This document shows, in pieces, positions 33,214 through 45,417 of a DNA stretch of 64,000 nt. The translations under genes were made by a program, and so were the position numbers. This stretch comes from Gentiana macrophylla (lineage: Eukaryota; Streptophyta; Magnoliopsida; Gentianales; Gentianaceae): NCBI GenBank assembly GCA_026214975.1, contig CM047810.1, positions 37,875,280-37,939,279 on the forward strand. Direction: 5' to 3'. The notes below the pieces were generated by a model. It saw only the letters and a program-made list of their open reading frames with translations. It was not told the origin of the DNA and ran no database searches. Numbering within the stretch: position 1 is the stretch's first letter; the number at the start of each line of letters is the position of its first letter.

Positions 33214-34547
33214 TGTTAGGAACATTTTATTATGTTTTGATGATGGTCATACTAGCTGTTATAGCAAGCCTGAAATAAGTTAGAAATCTCTGTACAAGTC
33301 TTTACTTAGAGTCTGACATGTTGTATAATTTGAGTCAGACAAGTATTGTACTAGTTGGTAGGATGGCGAAGTAAAACAGAAATCCGGCAGAGTGAATCCA
33401 GCCAAGTACCAGCAGAGAAGCATGAAGACATTATGGTCTGACTTATAACCAAAGAAGTCTGTGATGACATTGGATAAGTGTAAGTTATAATTCAAATGAT
33501 GAAATACATTGTCAAAAATGGTGTACAGTGATGTCACCCAAATCAAGGATAAGTGAAGTACAATAAGTACCTGAAAGATCAAAGAAAATAACAAAGCAGT
33601 AAACCGGTAGAGTGAACTGACTATCGGCTGAGTAAAGACAAAGCAGTGAAGGAAGATCTAAACAGCAAAGTCAGAATGATCACTTAACCATTCAGGGAAC
33701 GGCCCAGTAAAATTTACTCGTTCAGATTTCAAATGATGAAGATCAAGCATTAAATGCACAATCAATTGAGGATCAATCACGGACGGATTTTCTGATAAAC
33801 GTTTGAAGAAAAATCCGATCACTGAAATCAAGGAGAAAATAATTAAGGGGGAATCAAGAATTAAATCAAGGATTATTCTCCACATTAAATAGCCAACGGA
33901 CAGAAATTCAAATCAAGGATTATCAAGTCTATAAATACAAGGCATTCACAGACAAGAAAAACAAAGATTGAATCTGATAAGAAACTCTGTCAATTTGAAA
34001 AGCCTTCTATCTGTACTTAAAGGAAACATCTAGAGATCAACTCAGAAAACAGAGCTCAAATTCCACATCATCAATCGAGATTGATCACAAGTCTATGAAT
34101 CCAATTCACATCAATCAAGCAATTGAATCAGAGGAATCGAGAAGGAGATTCAATTTTGTGATAATTCTTTGAAAGATTTGTTCTCAAGGAAGGTGTGAGA
34201 GAGGTGAGTCTTTGAAGCTTTTGTAGTCAGGGAGTGATAGTCTGGAAGATTGTGAAGCTTGTGTAGCCAAGGACAATCTAACTATTGTATCTGTGAAAAC
34301 AATAGTGAATTACACCACCCTGAACCACTATAAACCTTTGTGTCTATTTACTTTCAACAATTTACTTTTCAGCACTTTATTTCATTGTATACTATATCTG
34401 TGACTGCACAATCTACTTTGAACCAACATTTAAAGAAGGGACTTATCCGCTGCCCAAAAGCTTTTAAATATAAGAAAAGTTTTTGAAACTCCACTATAGT
34501 CATTCACCCCCTTCTGACTATAGTTTTACCCTTTTTTGGGACCAACA
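33214..34547 (+). repeat. 5' LTR of the pol-less copia element
   Basis: 1334 bp, TGTTAGGAAC...ACCAACA. Compared with the 3' LTR it lacks about 38 bp near its 3' part (after GTGAATT at about 34307), and otherwise differs by scattered substitutions. Confidence 0.92.
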
Positions 34548-34562
34548 CTTGGTAGCAGAGCA
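34548..34562 (+). other. Primer binding site of the copia element
   Basis: CTTGGTAGCAGAGCA directly after the LTR end. TGGTAGCAGAGC differs by one base from the initiator-Met primer complement TGGTATCAGAGC. Confidence 0.75.
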
Positions 34563-34675
34563 GTGTTCCTAGTATCAGAACCTGTTCAGATCTAATTTCT
34601 GGTAACAAGGAGATCACATATTTTCAAAGTATTTTCAAATTTGAGCTTTCTAAATTTCTTTCTTATTGGTACTTA

Positions 34676-35680
34676 TGGATTCCTCAAATTTCATGTCAAG
34701 GTACCTTTATTTAATGTTAATAATTTTGATGAATATAAAATAAGGATGTTGTCTCATCTCGCAGAAATTCATAAGGAGATGTTGGATGTAATTAATGATG
34801 GCCGAATCAAGATCACAACTGTGATTACCACAGGAGCAGATCAAGGAAAAGATATAGATAAACTCAAGAAAGATTGGACCAAGGATGACAGGAGAAGAGA
34901 AAATCTCGACTTTGTTGCAAAAGACATGATCTTGAAGACTCTGGACAGTAATATGTTCATGAGGATCAAAGATTGCAAAACAGCAAAGAAGATGTTGGAC
35001 AAATTAGCATTGATTAATGAAGGATCAGAAGCAGTTAAAGAAAACAAATTATCTGTTGCAAAACAGAAATTTGAAAACTTCAAATGAAGACTGGTGAATC
35101 CATTGATCAAATAGACAATATATTTTCAAGCATCATCGATGAAGCTGCGGCGAGCTTGGACATACATATCCACGAAGGAAGTACGTCTAAAAATCTTGAG
35201 AGGCTTACGAGAGATGGAAGATCATCATCATCGAATCGGAGGGACAACAAATCTTGCAAACACCGACACCTTGACTCTGATGTCTCAATTAAAGGCTCAT
35301 GAATTTGAGATGAACGGTGAAGACAGTAATCCAGCTGAGGCACACAATGCCAGTGCACTGGTAGCACCACAGCAAAGCAAAACAGCTGATGCAAACGGCA
35401 AAGAGGCATGTGAGGTGAAGGAACATGTAGCTTTACTCGTTAAACGTTTTGACAAGTTTAGCAAGAAGAAGCAATTCAAAGGAGGTTCATCATCATAAAA
35501 GAAGTCAAACACAAGCAAAGACATGAAGAAAAATGATGATGAATACAGATGCTTCAATTGCAAAAAAAAAGGACACTTCAAGGCTGATTGCCCTGAAGAA
35601 ACAGATAAAGATGAGGACAAGAAGAAGTACAAAACAACAGATAAGAGAAAGAAGATGAAGGCACTTAAAGCTGAAACCAG
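34676..35680 (+). pseudogene. Gag of the pol-less copia element
   Basis: The likely start is the ATG at 34676 (MDSSNFMS). A frameshift near 34700 moves into VPLFNVNNFDEYKIRMLSHL, typical of copia gag. A TGA at 35085 and a frame change lead to KTGESIDQIDNIFSSIIDE and later LKAHEFEM. A zinc knuckle RCFNCKKKGHFKADCPE (CX2CX4HX4C, about 35552-35600) closes the region, followed by K/E-rich sequence. Several stops make it non-functional as it stands. Confidence 0.8.
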
Positions 35681-36767
35681 TAGTGGATGAAGAATCATCT
35701 GAAAATGATTCAGATGAAGATGAGTCCAACAACTCAGACAACGAAAAGGCATGTCTTTGACTTATGGCTAAGGAAAGTGATGAAATAGAGGTAACTTCTA
35801 GTTCATACTCATCATCAAGTGCATCCACATTTGACACTGCACAATCTTCTATTCTCCCATTAGATTCTGCAAACCTAATCCAAAATCTCATGAGTAAATT
35901 TGGAAAAATTGAGATGAATTATGAAATTCTGGAATAGGAGTGTGAGAATCTAAGAGAGGAAAATAAAAGACTAAAGAAAGAACTGGATGGACTAAAAGCT
36001 GAACAAACAAGTAAGGAAGCAAACTCACTTGATCAACAAACATCAGATGTACATACATCTGGTGTTGGCAGACCAGCTGAGAAAACCTCCCTACTAGTTA
36101 AGATCACCACTGCACCACTGAGTGCACCAGCTTACAAACCCCCAAAAAGGTTTGAATCCAGATATGGTCTTGGCTACAACAGTCAGGATGAGAATAGAAA
36201 CAATGGACAACACAATTCTGAATCTAGGACCAAGACTGGACCAAAATTCAGAAAAGGACAGACCATAGTTTCAACCACTCATCCTGTACCGGTGAAGTCA
36301 AAACCCAGTGTAGTGAAAAAGCAGACTAAATCATCAAACCAGCTTATTAAAAGCAAAGGTTTTCTGAAAGGTAAGGGAAGACTTTACCCTTCAGAGGATG
36401 ATTGGAATGTTACACCCCCCAAATACAAGAAGAAACCATTTCATAAAATGTAACATGTATTTAGGAAAAGCTAACCAAGGCATGTTCCTGGATACAAGAA
36501 GCTATATGAAAATAAGTTTCCTCCTGCATATTGGAGAGTGAAAAAGGATGCAAATGCACCAAAAAGTAGAGAAAAGTATCAGAATACCTTTAGTAGAAAT
36601 ATTAGAAGTTATTCTGCCATGCCTTATACATAAGAAGTTGATGACTTCAATTATCCAAAAAGAAGACTCTTTGGATACACACTTGGAGTTGGAGGCATGA
36701 CTGCTAACAGGTATGGACCCAAACAGTGTTGGGTACCTAAACATGGTTAATTTGTTTTGTAGGATGT

Positions 36768-37083
36768 CTGGTACATAGATAGTGGATGTTCCAGACACAT
36801 GACATGGAACAAGAGATGGCTGACTGATTTTAAAACTTTTGATGGACCCAAAGTAACATTTAGAGGCAAAGAAAACTCAGGCAAAATTAAGGGGGAAGGC
36901 ATAATGCTAAAAAATAGTTTGAAAATCCAAAATGTAGCTTATGTTAAATGACTAAATTTCAATCTGCTAAGTATCAGTCAATTATGTGACAAAGGCTACA
37001 ATGTGCACTTCAACAAAGATTTTACAAAGCTGAGAACTGAGTTAGGAATGATGGAATTTGATCAAGTCACAAGGAGCAGCTAA
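36768..37083 (+). pseudogene. Copia protease and start of integrase, truncated
   Basis: VWYIDSGCSRHMTWNKRWLT has the aspartic protease triad D-S-G (about 36774-36782). It is followed by a gag_pre-integrase stretch (LSISQLCDKGYNVHF, about 36970-37015). Recognisable pol stops at a TAA at 37081. Integrase core, RT and RNase H do not follow, so pol is deleted from here to the extra ORF region. Confidence 0.85.
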
Positions 37084-37680
37084 CTGGAGTAATCAGCCTA
37101 GTGACTCCACCAGCTGACTGAACCTTTGCCACTTTGGGTGCGCTCACTTGGCAGGTAAAGCACTGGTAATCAGCGGAGTTCACTTACCTGATTGTTAGGA
37201 ACAGTTTTATATAGCGGCTCAGTGAAGAAGTCACTACACCGGCATAGTGACCAGTCAAGTTACTCCACTGGAATATATCTTGGAGAAAACAGCAAACAAA
37301 AGTGTGAACTAAATCAGTGTTACACACGTGGGAAATCAAAGGAGTTATGGAGGATTATTCTGTAGAAGATTACAAACATGGAGATCAAATTATAATCGTG
37401 GAGAGAACAATCTTTTTGAAAAACTGCCTCGATTCCCTAGATTTATCATTACATATATCAAACCACTCCCCCACTACACTCAAATAGTGTGATTATATAA
37501 ATAAAATCACGCAATTACGTCACAAAATCCTTTCATATTCAACCATGTTCACACTTCCCCAAATCATTCTATATAAACAACACTTAAAGAATTTCCAGAA
37601 TTCTTTACGCTCCTTTGCATTCATAAACCATATTTCTCTCCAAAACATAAATCAAAACTTTCTCAAACTTACTCCAACAA

Positions 37681-40600
37681 TGGCCTCATCCTCCTCAACT
37701 ACTCAAACAGGAAAAACAATATGAGAAATCGATTGCCACTGGATCGTTCTTTCAAGAAGAACACTACTTAAAGCTATGCGGAAATGAGGAAGAACAAAAA
37801 AAGATTGGCAGGTGGATGCAAAAATCTGGGATTGCTGACCTTCCTAAACCCCCCTATCAAAGATGTTTGTTATGAAAACCTTATCTCCTTCTGGAAAATT
37901 GCTAAGTTCATTTCTGGGCTTCTTGCTGAAGAAGGTGACGAAATGGGTGAAGACAAGATCGTATCATCATCAGCGATGTATGTAGTGGTCATTCTGACAA
38001 AGGTAATTCGCAAACACCTCAAACTCTCGAATAAAGGTCAAACAAAAGCAGCCTTGGTACCACAAAACTTGGATGACTTCTGGGTAACAATCGCCAAAAC
38101 GGAAAACCCAGGTTCTAAGAAATTTAACTATCTTAGATCTGCTTTGAAGAAACCCTTCAATGAATTTAGTGCTCTAATTGGTAAGACAATTGAAGGAAAG
38201 CTAGGGGCAAACAATGCCATGACAGAGGTTCGAATGCGTCTTATGGGAATCATCTACAACAGTCTGGAGTTCAATTGGGCAAACTACTTCTTCCAAAGAC
38301 TCAAATAATAGACCCAAGGTGAGGTAAATGCGGCGAAAAAGGGACTTGCCGAAGGGAATAAGAAAAAAAGGGATCTTCTGGATTAAGAAGTCCTATGGAA
38401 TTCAACTCCACTATCTCATGCAATGTCTGAAAGTACCGGTAATCAAATTCCATAAATTGCATGAATCCAAAGTCATGTTTACCTATGTCAAACAGCCAAA
38501 GAAAGCAGGAGGAGGGAAGAGAAAACAACCTAGCAAAAACACATCTGGCCAAAGAAAGAAACAAAAAGTTCAAAGAAATCTGGACAGAGAGGATTTTGGA
38601 TAATTAATAGATGAAGAAGAATAAGAGGAATTAGAAGAAGAGGCAGAACAACAAGAGGAAGAAAGTAGTAGTGAGGATGACCAACTTGAAAATGAGGAAG
38701 TTGAAGGAGACAATGGAGATGATGAGGAGACTCCAGAAGAACCATCACATATATCTGCCAGTGATATCGATGATAGAATTGCTGCATATCTTGAACGGAA
38801 AGAAGGTGACTCCATAATTCAGCTTCAAGATTCAGAACACATGCTTGCCGAAGAAGCTTGGTTCTTTGATTTTCTGGGGATCACAACCCTGGTTGGTGTA
38901 CTTGATGAATCCCCACTCTGGGACATGGTTGATGCGGCAAAAGAAAAACTGCCTCAGATCTCTGATAAAGACAGTGGTGACTCAGAGGATGATGGAGATG
39001 ACCATGATAATGATGATGGTGATGATCATGATGATGATAGTGGTAATGATCCCCATGGTAATGATGGACAAGACAAGGAGTTTGAACAAACAGCTGATGC
39101 AATTGATGACAAAATTCTCTTAAGTTCATTCTTGCAGCCACAAGGATCAGTACAGAATACCCCACCAGCTAAGGCAACTTAATCAGCACCACAAGATGAT
39201 CAACAGACTATGAAAGCCGACAAAACAACTGAGCCGGCTCCACAGCCTTCACATGCTCTACAAATTTTAGTTGACACTACGTTGGCTAAACCAACAACAT
39301 GATGTTAGACAACGGCTCATTCTTGGCACTCCCGTCGAAAATTTCGGCACGAGCAAGGGGAACAAGAGAGCATGTTACTCCAGAAATAATATCTACCCAA
39401 GTACTTGAAGAAGTAGAAGCTAGTGTAGATGTTACTCAACCGACAACACAGCACTAAGAATCAGTTGAGGTACCTCCAACTGTGCAACACCAAGACAGAG
39501 GACAGCAAACTGAACCAGAATTAGCTGATATCCACCATAAATTTGCTCAACTGACTACTGGTATATCAAATGAGGCCTTTGAAAAGGCAGCAGATCTGTT
39601 GGCTGAGGAACTGGAACAACAAGCAATGTATCTCAAATCTATGACTATGGCATTTAAAGATGAGAGCCACTCCATAGAGAAAAGATTTCAGGCCATTGCT
39701 GAGTACATTGATGCACAAAACATTGTTGTGCAAAGACAGGGTGACCTGATGAGACAGTTAAACATAAATATCACCAACAATCTTGTAGGTCTCAGACAGC
39801 ATGTCTCTCAGGAAAATGATTCGATGGCATTGGCCTTTGGCACCAGATTTCAAAGTGTAACCGAGAAGCTGACTCATCATGACAAAAGATTTACATCTAT
39901 TGAATCCAAACTGGATACTCTGATTGGTACAGCTGAAGCCACCAATAGCATCTTATTACAACAAAGGGATGATGCTTCCAAAAACGGGAAAGAAATGATA
40001 AGCCTGAAGCTGAAGGATCCACAGTAAGACCCCCAAATTTTACTGAGGAACAACTAAGAGCAAGGGACAGAGAAATGAGAATCCGAAATGAAGCTGACGA
40101 ACAGCTAAAGAAGGCTAGAGAGGAAAGAGAAAAGGCCTCAAATGAACCTTGCATAGGATTTCCTCATCCTATCCAGAGAAGAGATGATGTTAGAGATAGA
40201 TCAGGAGGACAGCAAAGACCTGGATCTAGTCAGCAAAGAGGATCAGCAAGCCAACACAGATTTCAAAGACAAGCAGAGGTAACACCAACACAGGTAGCAG
40301 TAGCACCAGATATCTTTGGTGAAAAGAACATTTACTACTCACAGAAACATGGAAGAATATGATGCTGAAGTACTAGACAATGTAAGAGAGTTCTTCAGAG
40401 TCCAAGACGGTCTATATCCAAATCAAACGCAAAATGAAGCATGGGCAGACTAGATAAGCTATAAGGATGAGAAGATGAGAACTGATATGGCCAAAATCTA
40501 CAATGATGTTAAGAGACAATATGCATCTCTTAAGCAAAATATTGGATCTGGCTCAACTAGCAGACCAAGTCAAGCCATACCCCTTTCTGCCAAAGGACCA

Positions 40601-40900
40601 GAAGATTTATCCAGAGAACAACAGGAAGATTTTGACAACATGGAAAAATTCTTCAGTCCTATAGGGAGAATGAACCTTCAGGAACAATGGGGTCTGTTCA
40701 AGAATCTCAAGTTTGCTGATTCACACATTGCTGAAGCAAGGGATAAACTTGAGAAATACTTTGAAGAACCCAAGGCAATGAGACTATGCCTGGCTTTCAC
40801 AGACTCATCAACAAGAGAGTATTCCTTGGGGTCTCTGAGTACACTGCTATGGCATACTGGAAATGGAAGTTCCCAAAGATAAACTGGAAAGACATGGAGG
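37681..40900 (+). pseudogene. Extra 3' ORF region of the copia element (env-like position, function unknown)
   Basis: A start MASSSSTTQTGKTI at 37681 ends early at a TGA. Open frames then alternate: 37784-38308 (globular; LNPPIKDVCYENL, FWVTIAKTENPGSKKF), 38328-38603 (Lys/Arg-rich, KKAGGGKRKQP...GQRKKQ, NLS-like), and 38600-39182 (very acidic, D/E runs). At 39482-40027 is a coiled coil (KFAQLTTGISNEAFEKAADL), then 40075-40362 and 40475-40882. No RT, integrase or transmembrane segment is obvious. Sireviruses carry a long ORF in this place, sometimes called env-like. Several frameshifts separate the pieces. Confidence 0.6.
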
Positions 40901-41089
40901 AGGTTCAAACTATAAAATTCAAGAGGTATAAAGCAGACTTAAGTAAAATGTAGATGTAGCATTCTAAATCTGGCTTGAACTTACTTATCTTTTTAGCCCT
41001 CCATGGATGAATAAAATTGTTGAGTTTTATTCTGGTTTTATGTTAAAACTCTGCATACTTATGTTCAGGCTTATGAGGGTTTTGACATC

Positions 41090-41106
41090 ATCAAAAAGGG
41101 GGAAAT
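41090..41106 (+). other. Polypurine tract of the copia element
   Basis: The A/G-rich tract AAAAAGGGGGAAAT ends at the base before the 3' LTR TG. Confidence 0.75.
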
Positions 41107-42479
41107 TGTTAGGAACATTTTATTATGTTTTGATGATGGCCATACTAGCTGTTATAGCAAGCCTGAAATAAGTTAGAAATATTTGTATATGTCTTTACTT
41201 AGAGTCTGACATGTTGTATAAGTTGAGTCAGACAAGTATTGTACTAGTTGGTAGGATGGCGAAGTAAAACAGAAATCCGGCAGAGTGAAGCCAACCAAGT
41301 ACCGGCAGAGAAGCATGAAGACATTATGGTCTGACTCATAACCAAGGAAGTCTGTGATGACCTTGGATAAGTCTAAGTTATAATTCAAATGATGAAGTAC
41401 ATTGCCAAATATGGTGTACACTGATCTCACCCAAATCAAGGATAAGTGAAGTACAATAAGTACCTGAAAGATCAAAGAAAATTACAAAGCAGTAAACCGG
41501 CAGAGTGAACTGACTATCAGCTGAGTAATGACAATGCAGTGAAGGAAGATCTAAACTGCAAAGTCATAAGGATCACTTAACCGTTCAGGGAACGGCCCTG
41601 TAAACTTTACTCGTTCAGATTTCAAATGATGAAGATCAAGCATTAAATGCACAATCACTTGAGGATCAATCAAGGACGGATTTTCTGATAAACGTTTGAA
41701 GCAAAATCCGATCACTGAAATCAAGGAGAATATAATTAAGGGGGAATCAAGAATTAAATCAAGGATTATTCTCCACATTAAATAGCCAACGGACGGAAAT
41801 TCAAATAAAGGATTATCAAGGCTATAAATAGAAGGCATTGACAGACAAGAAAAACAACAATTGAATCTGATAAGAAACTCTGACAATTTGAAAAACCTTC
41901 TATCTGTACTTAAAGGAAACATCTAGAGATCAACTCAGAAAACAGAGCTCAAATTCCACATCAAGAACTGAGATTGATCACAAGTCTGTGAATCCAATTC
42001 ACATCAACTGAAGCAATTGAATCAGAGGAATCTGAGAAGGAGTTGCAATCTTTGTGATAGCTGCTAAAAGATTTGTTCTCAAGGAGCAGTGATAGAGACT
42101 GAGTCACTGAAGCTTTTGTAGCCAGGGAGTGATAGTCTGGAAGATTGTGAAGCTTGTGTAGCCAAGGACAATCTAACTATTGTATCTATGAAAATAATAG
42201 TGAATTCCTCCAATCATCACATGAGAAGAGTGGATTAAGGGATTACACCACCTGAACCACTATAAACCTTTGTGTCTATTTACTTTCAGCAATTTACTTT
42301 TCAGCACCTTATTTCATGGCATACTATATCTGTGACTGCACAATCTACTTTGAACCAACATTTAAAGAAGGGACTTATCCGCTGCCCAAAAGCTTTTAAA
42401 TATAAGAAATTTTATTGAAACTCCACTCTAGTCATTCACCCCCCTCTGACTATAGTTTTACCCTTATCTAGGACCAACA
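41107..42479 (+). repeat. 3' LTR of the pol-less copia element
   Basis: 1373 bp, the same ends as the 5' LTR, followed by the target duplication TGTAT (42480-42484). It carries about 38 bp near 42200-42245 that the 5' LTR lacks. Confidence 0.92.
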
Positions 42480-42484
42480 TGTAT

Positions 42485-44329
42485 GTTTTATGAGTCAATT
42501 GTATAGTGAGTAGTCCTCGGTTCATGATTCTACATTCGCATGTTTTACCCTTTGGAATCAGTATTGTTTTGCATGATTTTCAGGGAATGCCATTTCAGGA
42601 GCAAGGATGAATTGGATTAGAGTCATGGATAAGAGCTTGGTCTAGAGAGATTAGGTCCAGAAAGAAGAATCTGATGAATCTGGGAAGTCCTTCCCAACCG
42701 CGGTGAAACCAGTGGGCGCATGGGAGCCCGAGGAGCATGCGATCGCTTTACGCATTATACTAATCCAGCTAGAGTTTATTTCCTGTCTTAAGTTGTCTAC
42801 ATGGCTATATAAAGCCTTAGTAGTCAGATTATTCATTTATATACTCATAGATTCATTGAAGAGTCACAGATTGTAATAATACAGTTATATGAAATAAAAG
42901 TTTCTTTGAGTTTCTTTGAACGTTCCTTCGTATTGTTAATGTGGTAGTTTAGCTAGGGTTTGACGTGCTATTAACTAATCTTCATGATTGAATTCACTTT
43001 AACTCACCAATAAAACCAGAGTCATAATATGTAACCCAGAATCTAGGATTTTCTGATCGCTGCGGCGGCGGTCTTTACCGCCGCGGCAAGGCAACTTAGA
43101 AGCCTTAATTATAAGGGTTTTGCTCCAGCTACGTCTGATTAACAGGTTTAACTTACGTGTGTCAGATCTGGCCAGTCTTATATTCATTTTCATAAATTAG
43201 CATGATGGAACGTAGTTGAACTTTTAGTCAGGACATAGTTAATCGATTTCTAGGTACTGCCAGCCATTGTCGGTGGCTGCCTAGGAAGGTTCTCATTTAC
43301 GCTGGGAATTATTAATTTTTAATGCATTTGATGTTAATACAACCTAAGGTAGGTTAATTGCACAAAGTACATTTACCTAAATTCCCTCCATATATACTTA
43401 ACGATTGTGATCCGCGTCTGGGAACACGTCATGACCCCCAATAATCGAAAGAGTCATGTGAAATGATTACCGTATAAATAGAATCCTATTGCAGATATAA
43501 TATCCATACAGTCGTAGCTCCAGTGTCAAAACATTAACGGCCGTGTCTTATTATCTGGACATCTTACTCTCTCAAAGCAACACGTTACTTGGGCTTTAAA
43601 AAAACTTTCGAGAATAAGACATTCTTTGTAAAAAGACCCTTTCGAATATTTACTCTTACTATTAGGATACACGATTTCTGGATGAGCAACATAAATCCTA
43701 AGCATGCTTCAATATCATACCCAAGAACTACCACATGATCGCCCCATTGCTAGGGGAAACCTCAATAGTGTTTAAGCATGACAATCCACACCGTGATGTT
43801 ATGAAGACTCCGGTCTAAGGATAATTACACAACCGACACATAGTGTGACACTTAATAAATTAAGTGGGTCAGTCTAACGTATTAAATTCTCTAATACACG
43901 TCCACGTACAGTCTAAGTATGTCTACACTTCGATAGATGAGATCTACCATTATCTTCACAAGATAGAAGATATCTAATACGTGCTAGTCTAACCGTATTA
44001 TTAATGTCCAATTTAATAGTACATACGACTAGAGATATTTAAGTATCAAACCTTTTAAAATGAGTCGAGATCTCATCAACCATAATCACTGTTATGGTTT
44101 CTCTATCACAGTTTAAGACTGGGGACGTTATCATATATACAAATTCATAATTGGTTCGTTAATCGTAAAAATATATAATAACAAACTTTCCATTTATTAT
44201 ATGTATAAACATAAAAAGTAGTAGAAATGACCCGACCCGGTCGGATCTGGTCCAACTTGATTGGGTTTAAGACACTAATAACTTATATGTGGGCACAGAT
44301 GCAACATGTTAAGCAATTTGATTAAGAAG
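42485..44329. other. Unclassified retrotransposon-derived DNA
   Basis: No ORF with a known domain. A plus-strand TATATAAAG at about 42811 followed by AAT- and T-rich sequence looks like an LTR U3-R-U5 core. Two GC-rich hairpins lie at 43065-43084 (8-bp perfect stem, CTTT loop) and 43261-43279 (CAGCCA/TGGCTG). The rest to 44329 resembles decayed LTR sequence without visible ends. Confidence 0.45.
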
Positions 44330-44600
44330 ATTATTGCAGATTTACACTAAGTACAAAAGGAGCCGACAATAATTTATTGTGACAATATATCTGCGATAGA
44401 AATGACAAAGAATCCGGTGTTTCTTGAAAGAACGAAACACGCTGAGTTGCGATATCATTTTATTGGGGACATGGTGAGCAGAGGAGAAATTATGTTGGAA
44501 TTCGTCAAATCTAATCATCAACTAGCATATTTTCTTACAAAACCAATTCAAGTGGAGAAATTTCAGAAGGCAAGAGACATACTCAAAATTATAAATTAAG
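44330..44600 (+). pseudogene. Ty1/copia RNase H C-terminal fragment
   Basis: The frame reads IIYCDNISAIEMTKNPVF, then ERTKHAELRYHFIGDMVSRG, then DILKIIN and a stop at about 44600. This is the conserved C-terminus of copia RNase H (YCDN...SAI, RTKH, LTKP). Only the end of pol is left; the rest of the element is absent. A polypurine tract (GAGGGGGCA) follows directly. Confidence 0.85.
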
Positions 44601-44875
44601 AGGGGGCATTAGAAGATAATTTGCAATAAATTAATAAGATGAGCTTGTATTATTGCAAAGCAGGAATGTAAGATAAACGTATATTAATATCAGACATGAA
44701 TGTAAGATAATCATGAACTAATGTGGTGCATAGCGTCTCTTAGTTTTGTGTGTGATGGAATATATAAATAGCTATGTAATCGGAGCCATTTGGGAAGCAA
44801 GCAAGTGAAATTAATGAATACAAAATATTTCTTCAACTGTAATAGCACTACAATACACATATTTTTATAGCATAT
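44601..44875 (+). repeat. Short 3' LTR following the copia RNase H fragment
   Basis: After the PPT the sequence runs TTAGAAGATAATTTGC... with a TATA-like ATATATAAATAGC at about 44758-44770, and ends near CTTCAACTGTAATA. The length of about 260 bp fits a small copia LTR. The exact boundaries and the second copy were not seen. Confidence 0.5.
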
Positions 44876-44914
44876 CACTTGTTCATGCTATAATTATCAA
44901 CAAATTTTACCTTT

Positions 44915-45345
44915 TACTAAATACGTTTGTACTTACCACTTTTATTTGTATGTGTTCCCCTCCCCGAAAAGATTGGAAGGTGGAAGGCTATGGTTACGAT
45001 GAAGCTTGCATGTGACGTTAAAGATGTTTTATTTTATATGTATGTTTAAAAGTTGAACGTTGTAATCCTTTGGACTAGACATTTCGGTTCATGATCGACT
45101 TTTAACTATGTCATAAAATTATAGTTGAAGTACTTTGGATTTGAGATGTTTGAATGTTATAATTTGAATCGTTTTTGTTTGGTAGTTTTCCATTGGTTGT
45201 ATGTCATTTTAAATCCCGAGTCTATCATTTTGTTTCCGCTTGGTACTTGGATTGTAATGATGTCAGAGTCAAAGAATATAGATTTGAGTCTATTATATCC
45301 GGTACACATATAATTAAAGATATGGACTCGGTATCCGGAAAAAGA
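44915..45345 (+). repeat. Decayed 3' part of an LTR-X-related LTR (plus strand)
   Basis: It has the same landmarks and order as the end of LTR-X copy B: AAATACG(TT)TGTACTTACC, a GATGAGAA/GGAGG-like middle, TTATAACG, then GGACTCGGTATCCGG at its end. Strongly diverged and lacking the first part of the LTR. Confidence 0.55.
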
Positions 45346-45417
45346 GAATAATATTTCAAATTGTGCTTGGTTTTGTGGTAGATGGCGACTCTGCTGTGTC
45401 TCGTGTGAGAGACCGAT

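Larger units (their letters stand above)
33214..42479 (+). mobile_element. Ty1/copia element with intact ends but no integrase, RT or RNase H
   Basis: LTRs at 33214-34547 (1334 bp) and 41107-42479 (1373 bp) both start TGTTAGGAACATTTTATTATG and end GGGACCAACA or AGGACCAACA. Target duplication TGTAT lies at 33209-33213 and 42480-42484. A PBS (TTGGTAGCAGAGC) follows the 5' LTR and a PPT (AAAAAGGGGGAAAT) precedes the 3' LTR. Inside are gag with a CCHC knuckle, a protease remnant, then a jump near 37083 to a long region of extra 3' ORFs, some coiled-coil or acidic. The missing pol core makes it non-autonomous. Gag type and a long 3' extra ORF suggest a Sirevirus-like source; that is an inference. 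Confidence 0.9.

Noticed and set aside
38600..39165. His/Tyr-rich and Ser-rich minus-strand frames at 38.5-39.2 kb
   Set aside because: They are the reverse complement of the acidic (GAT/GAA-rich) coding block of the copia element's extra ORF.
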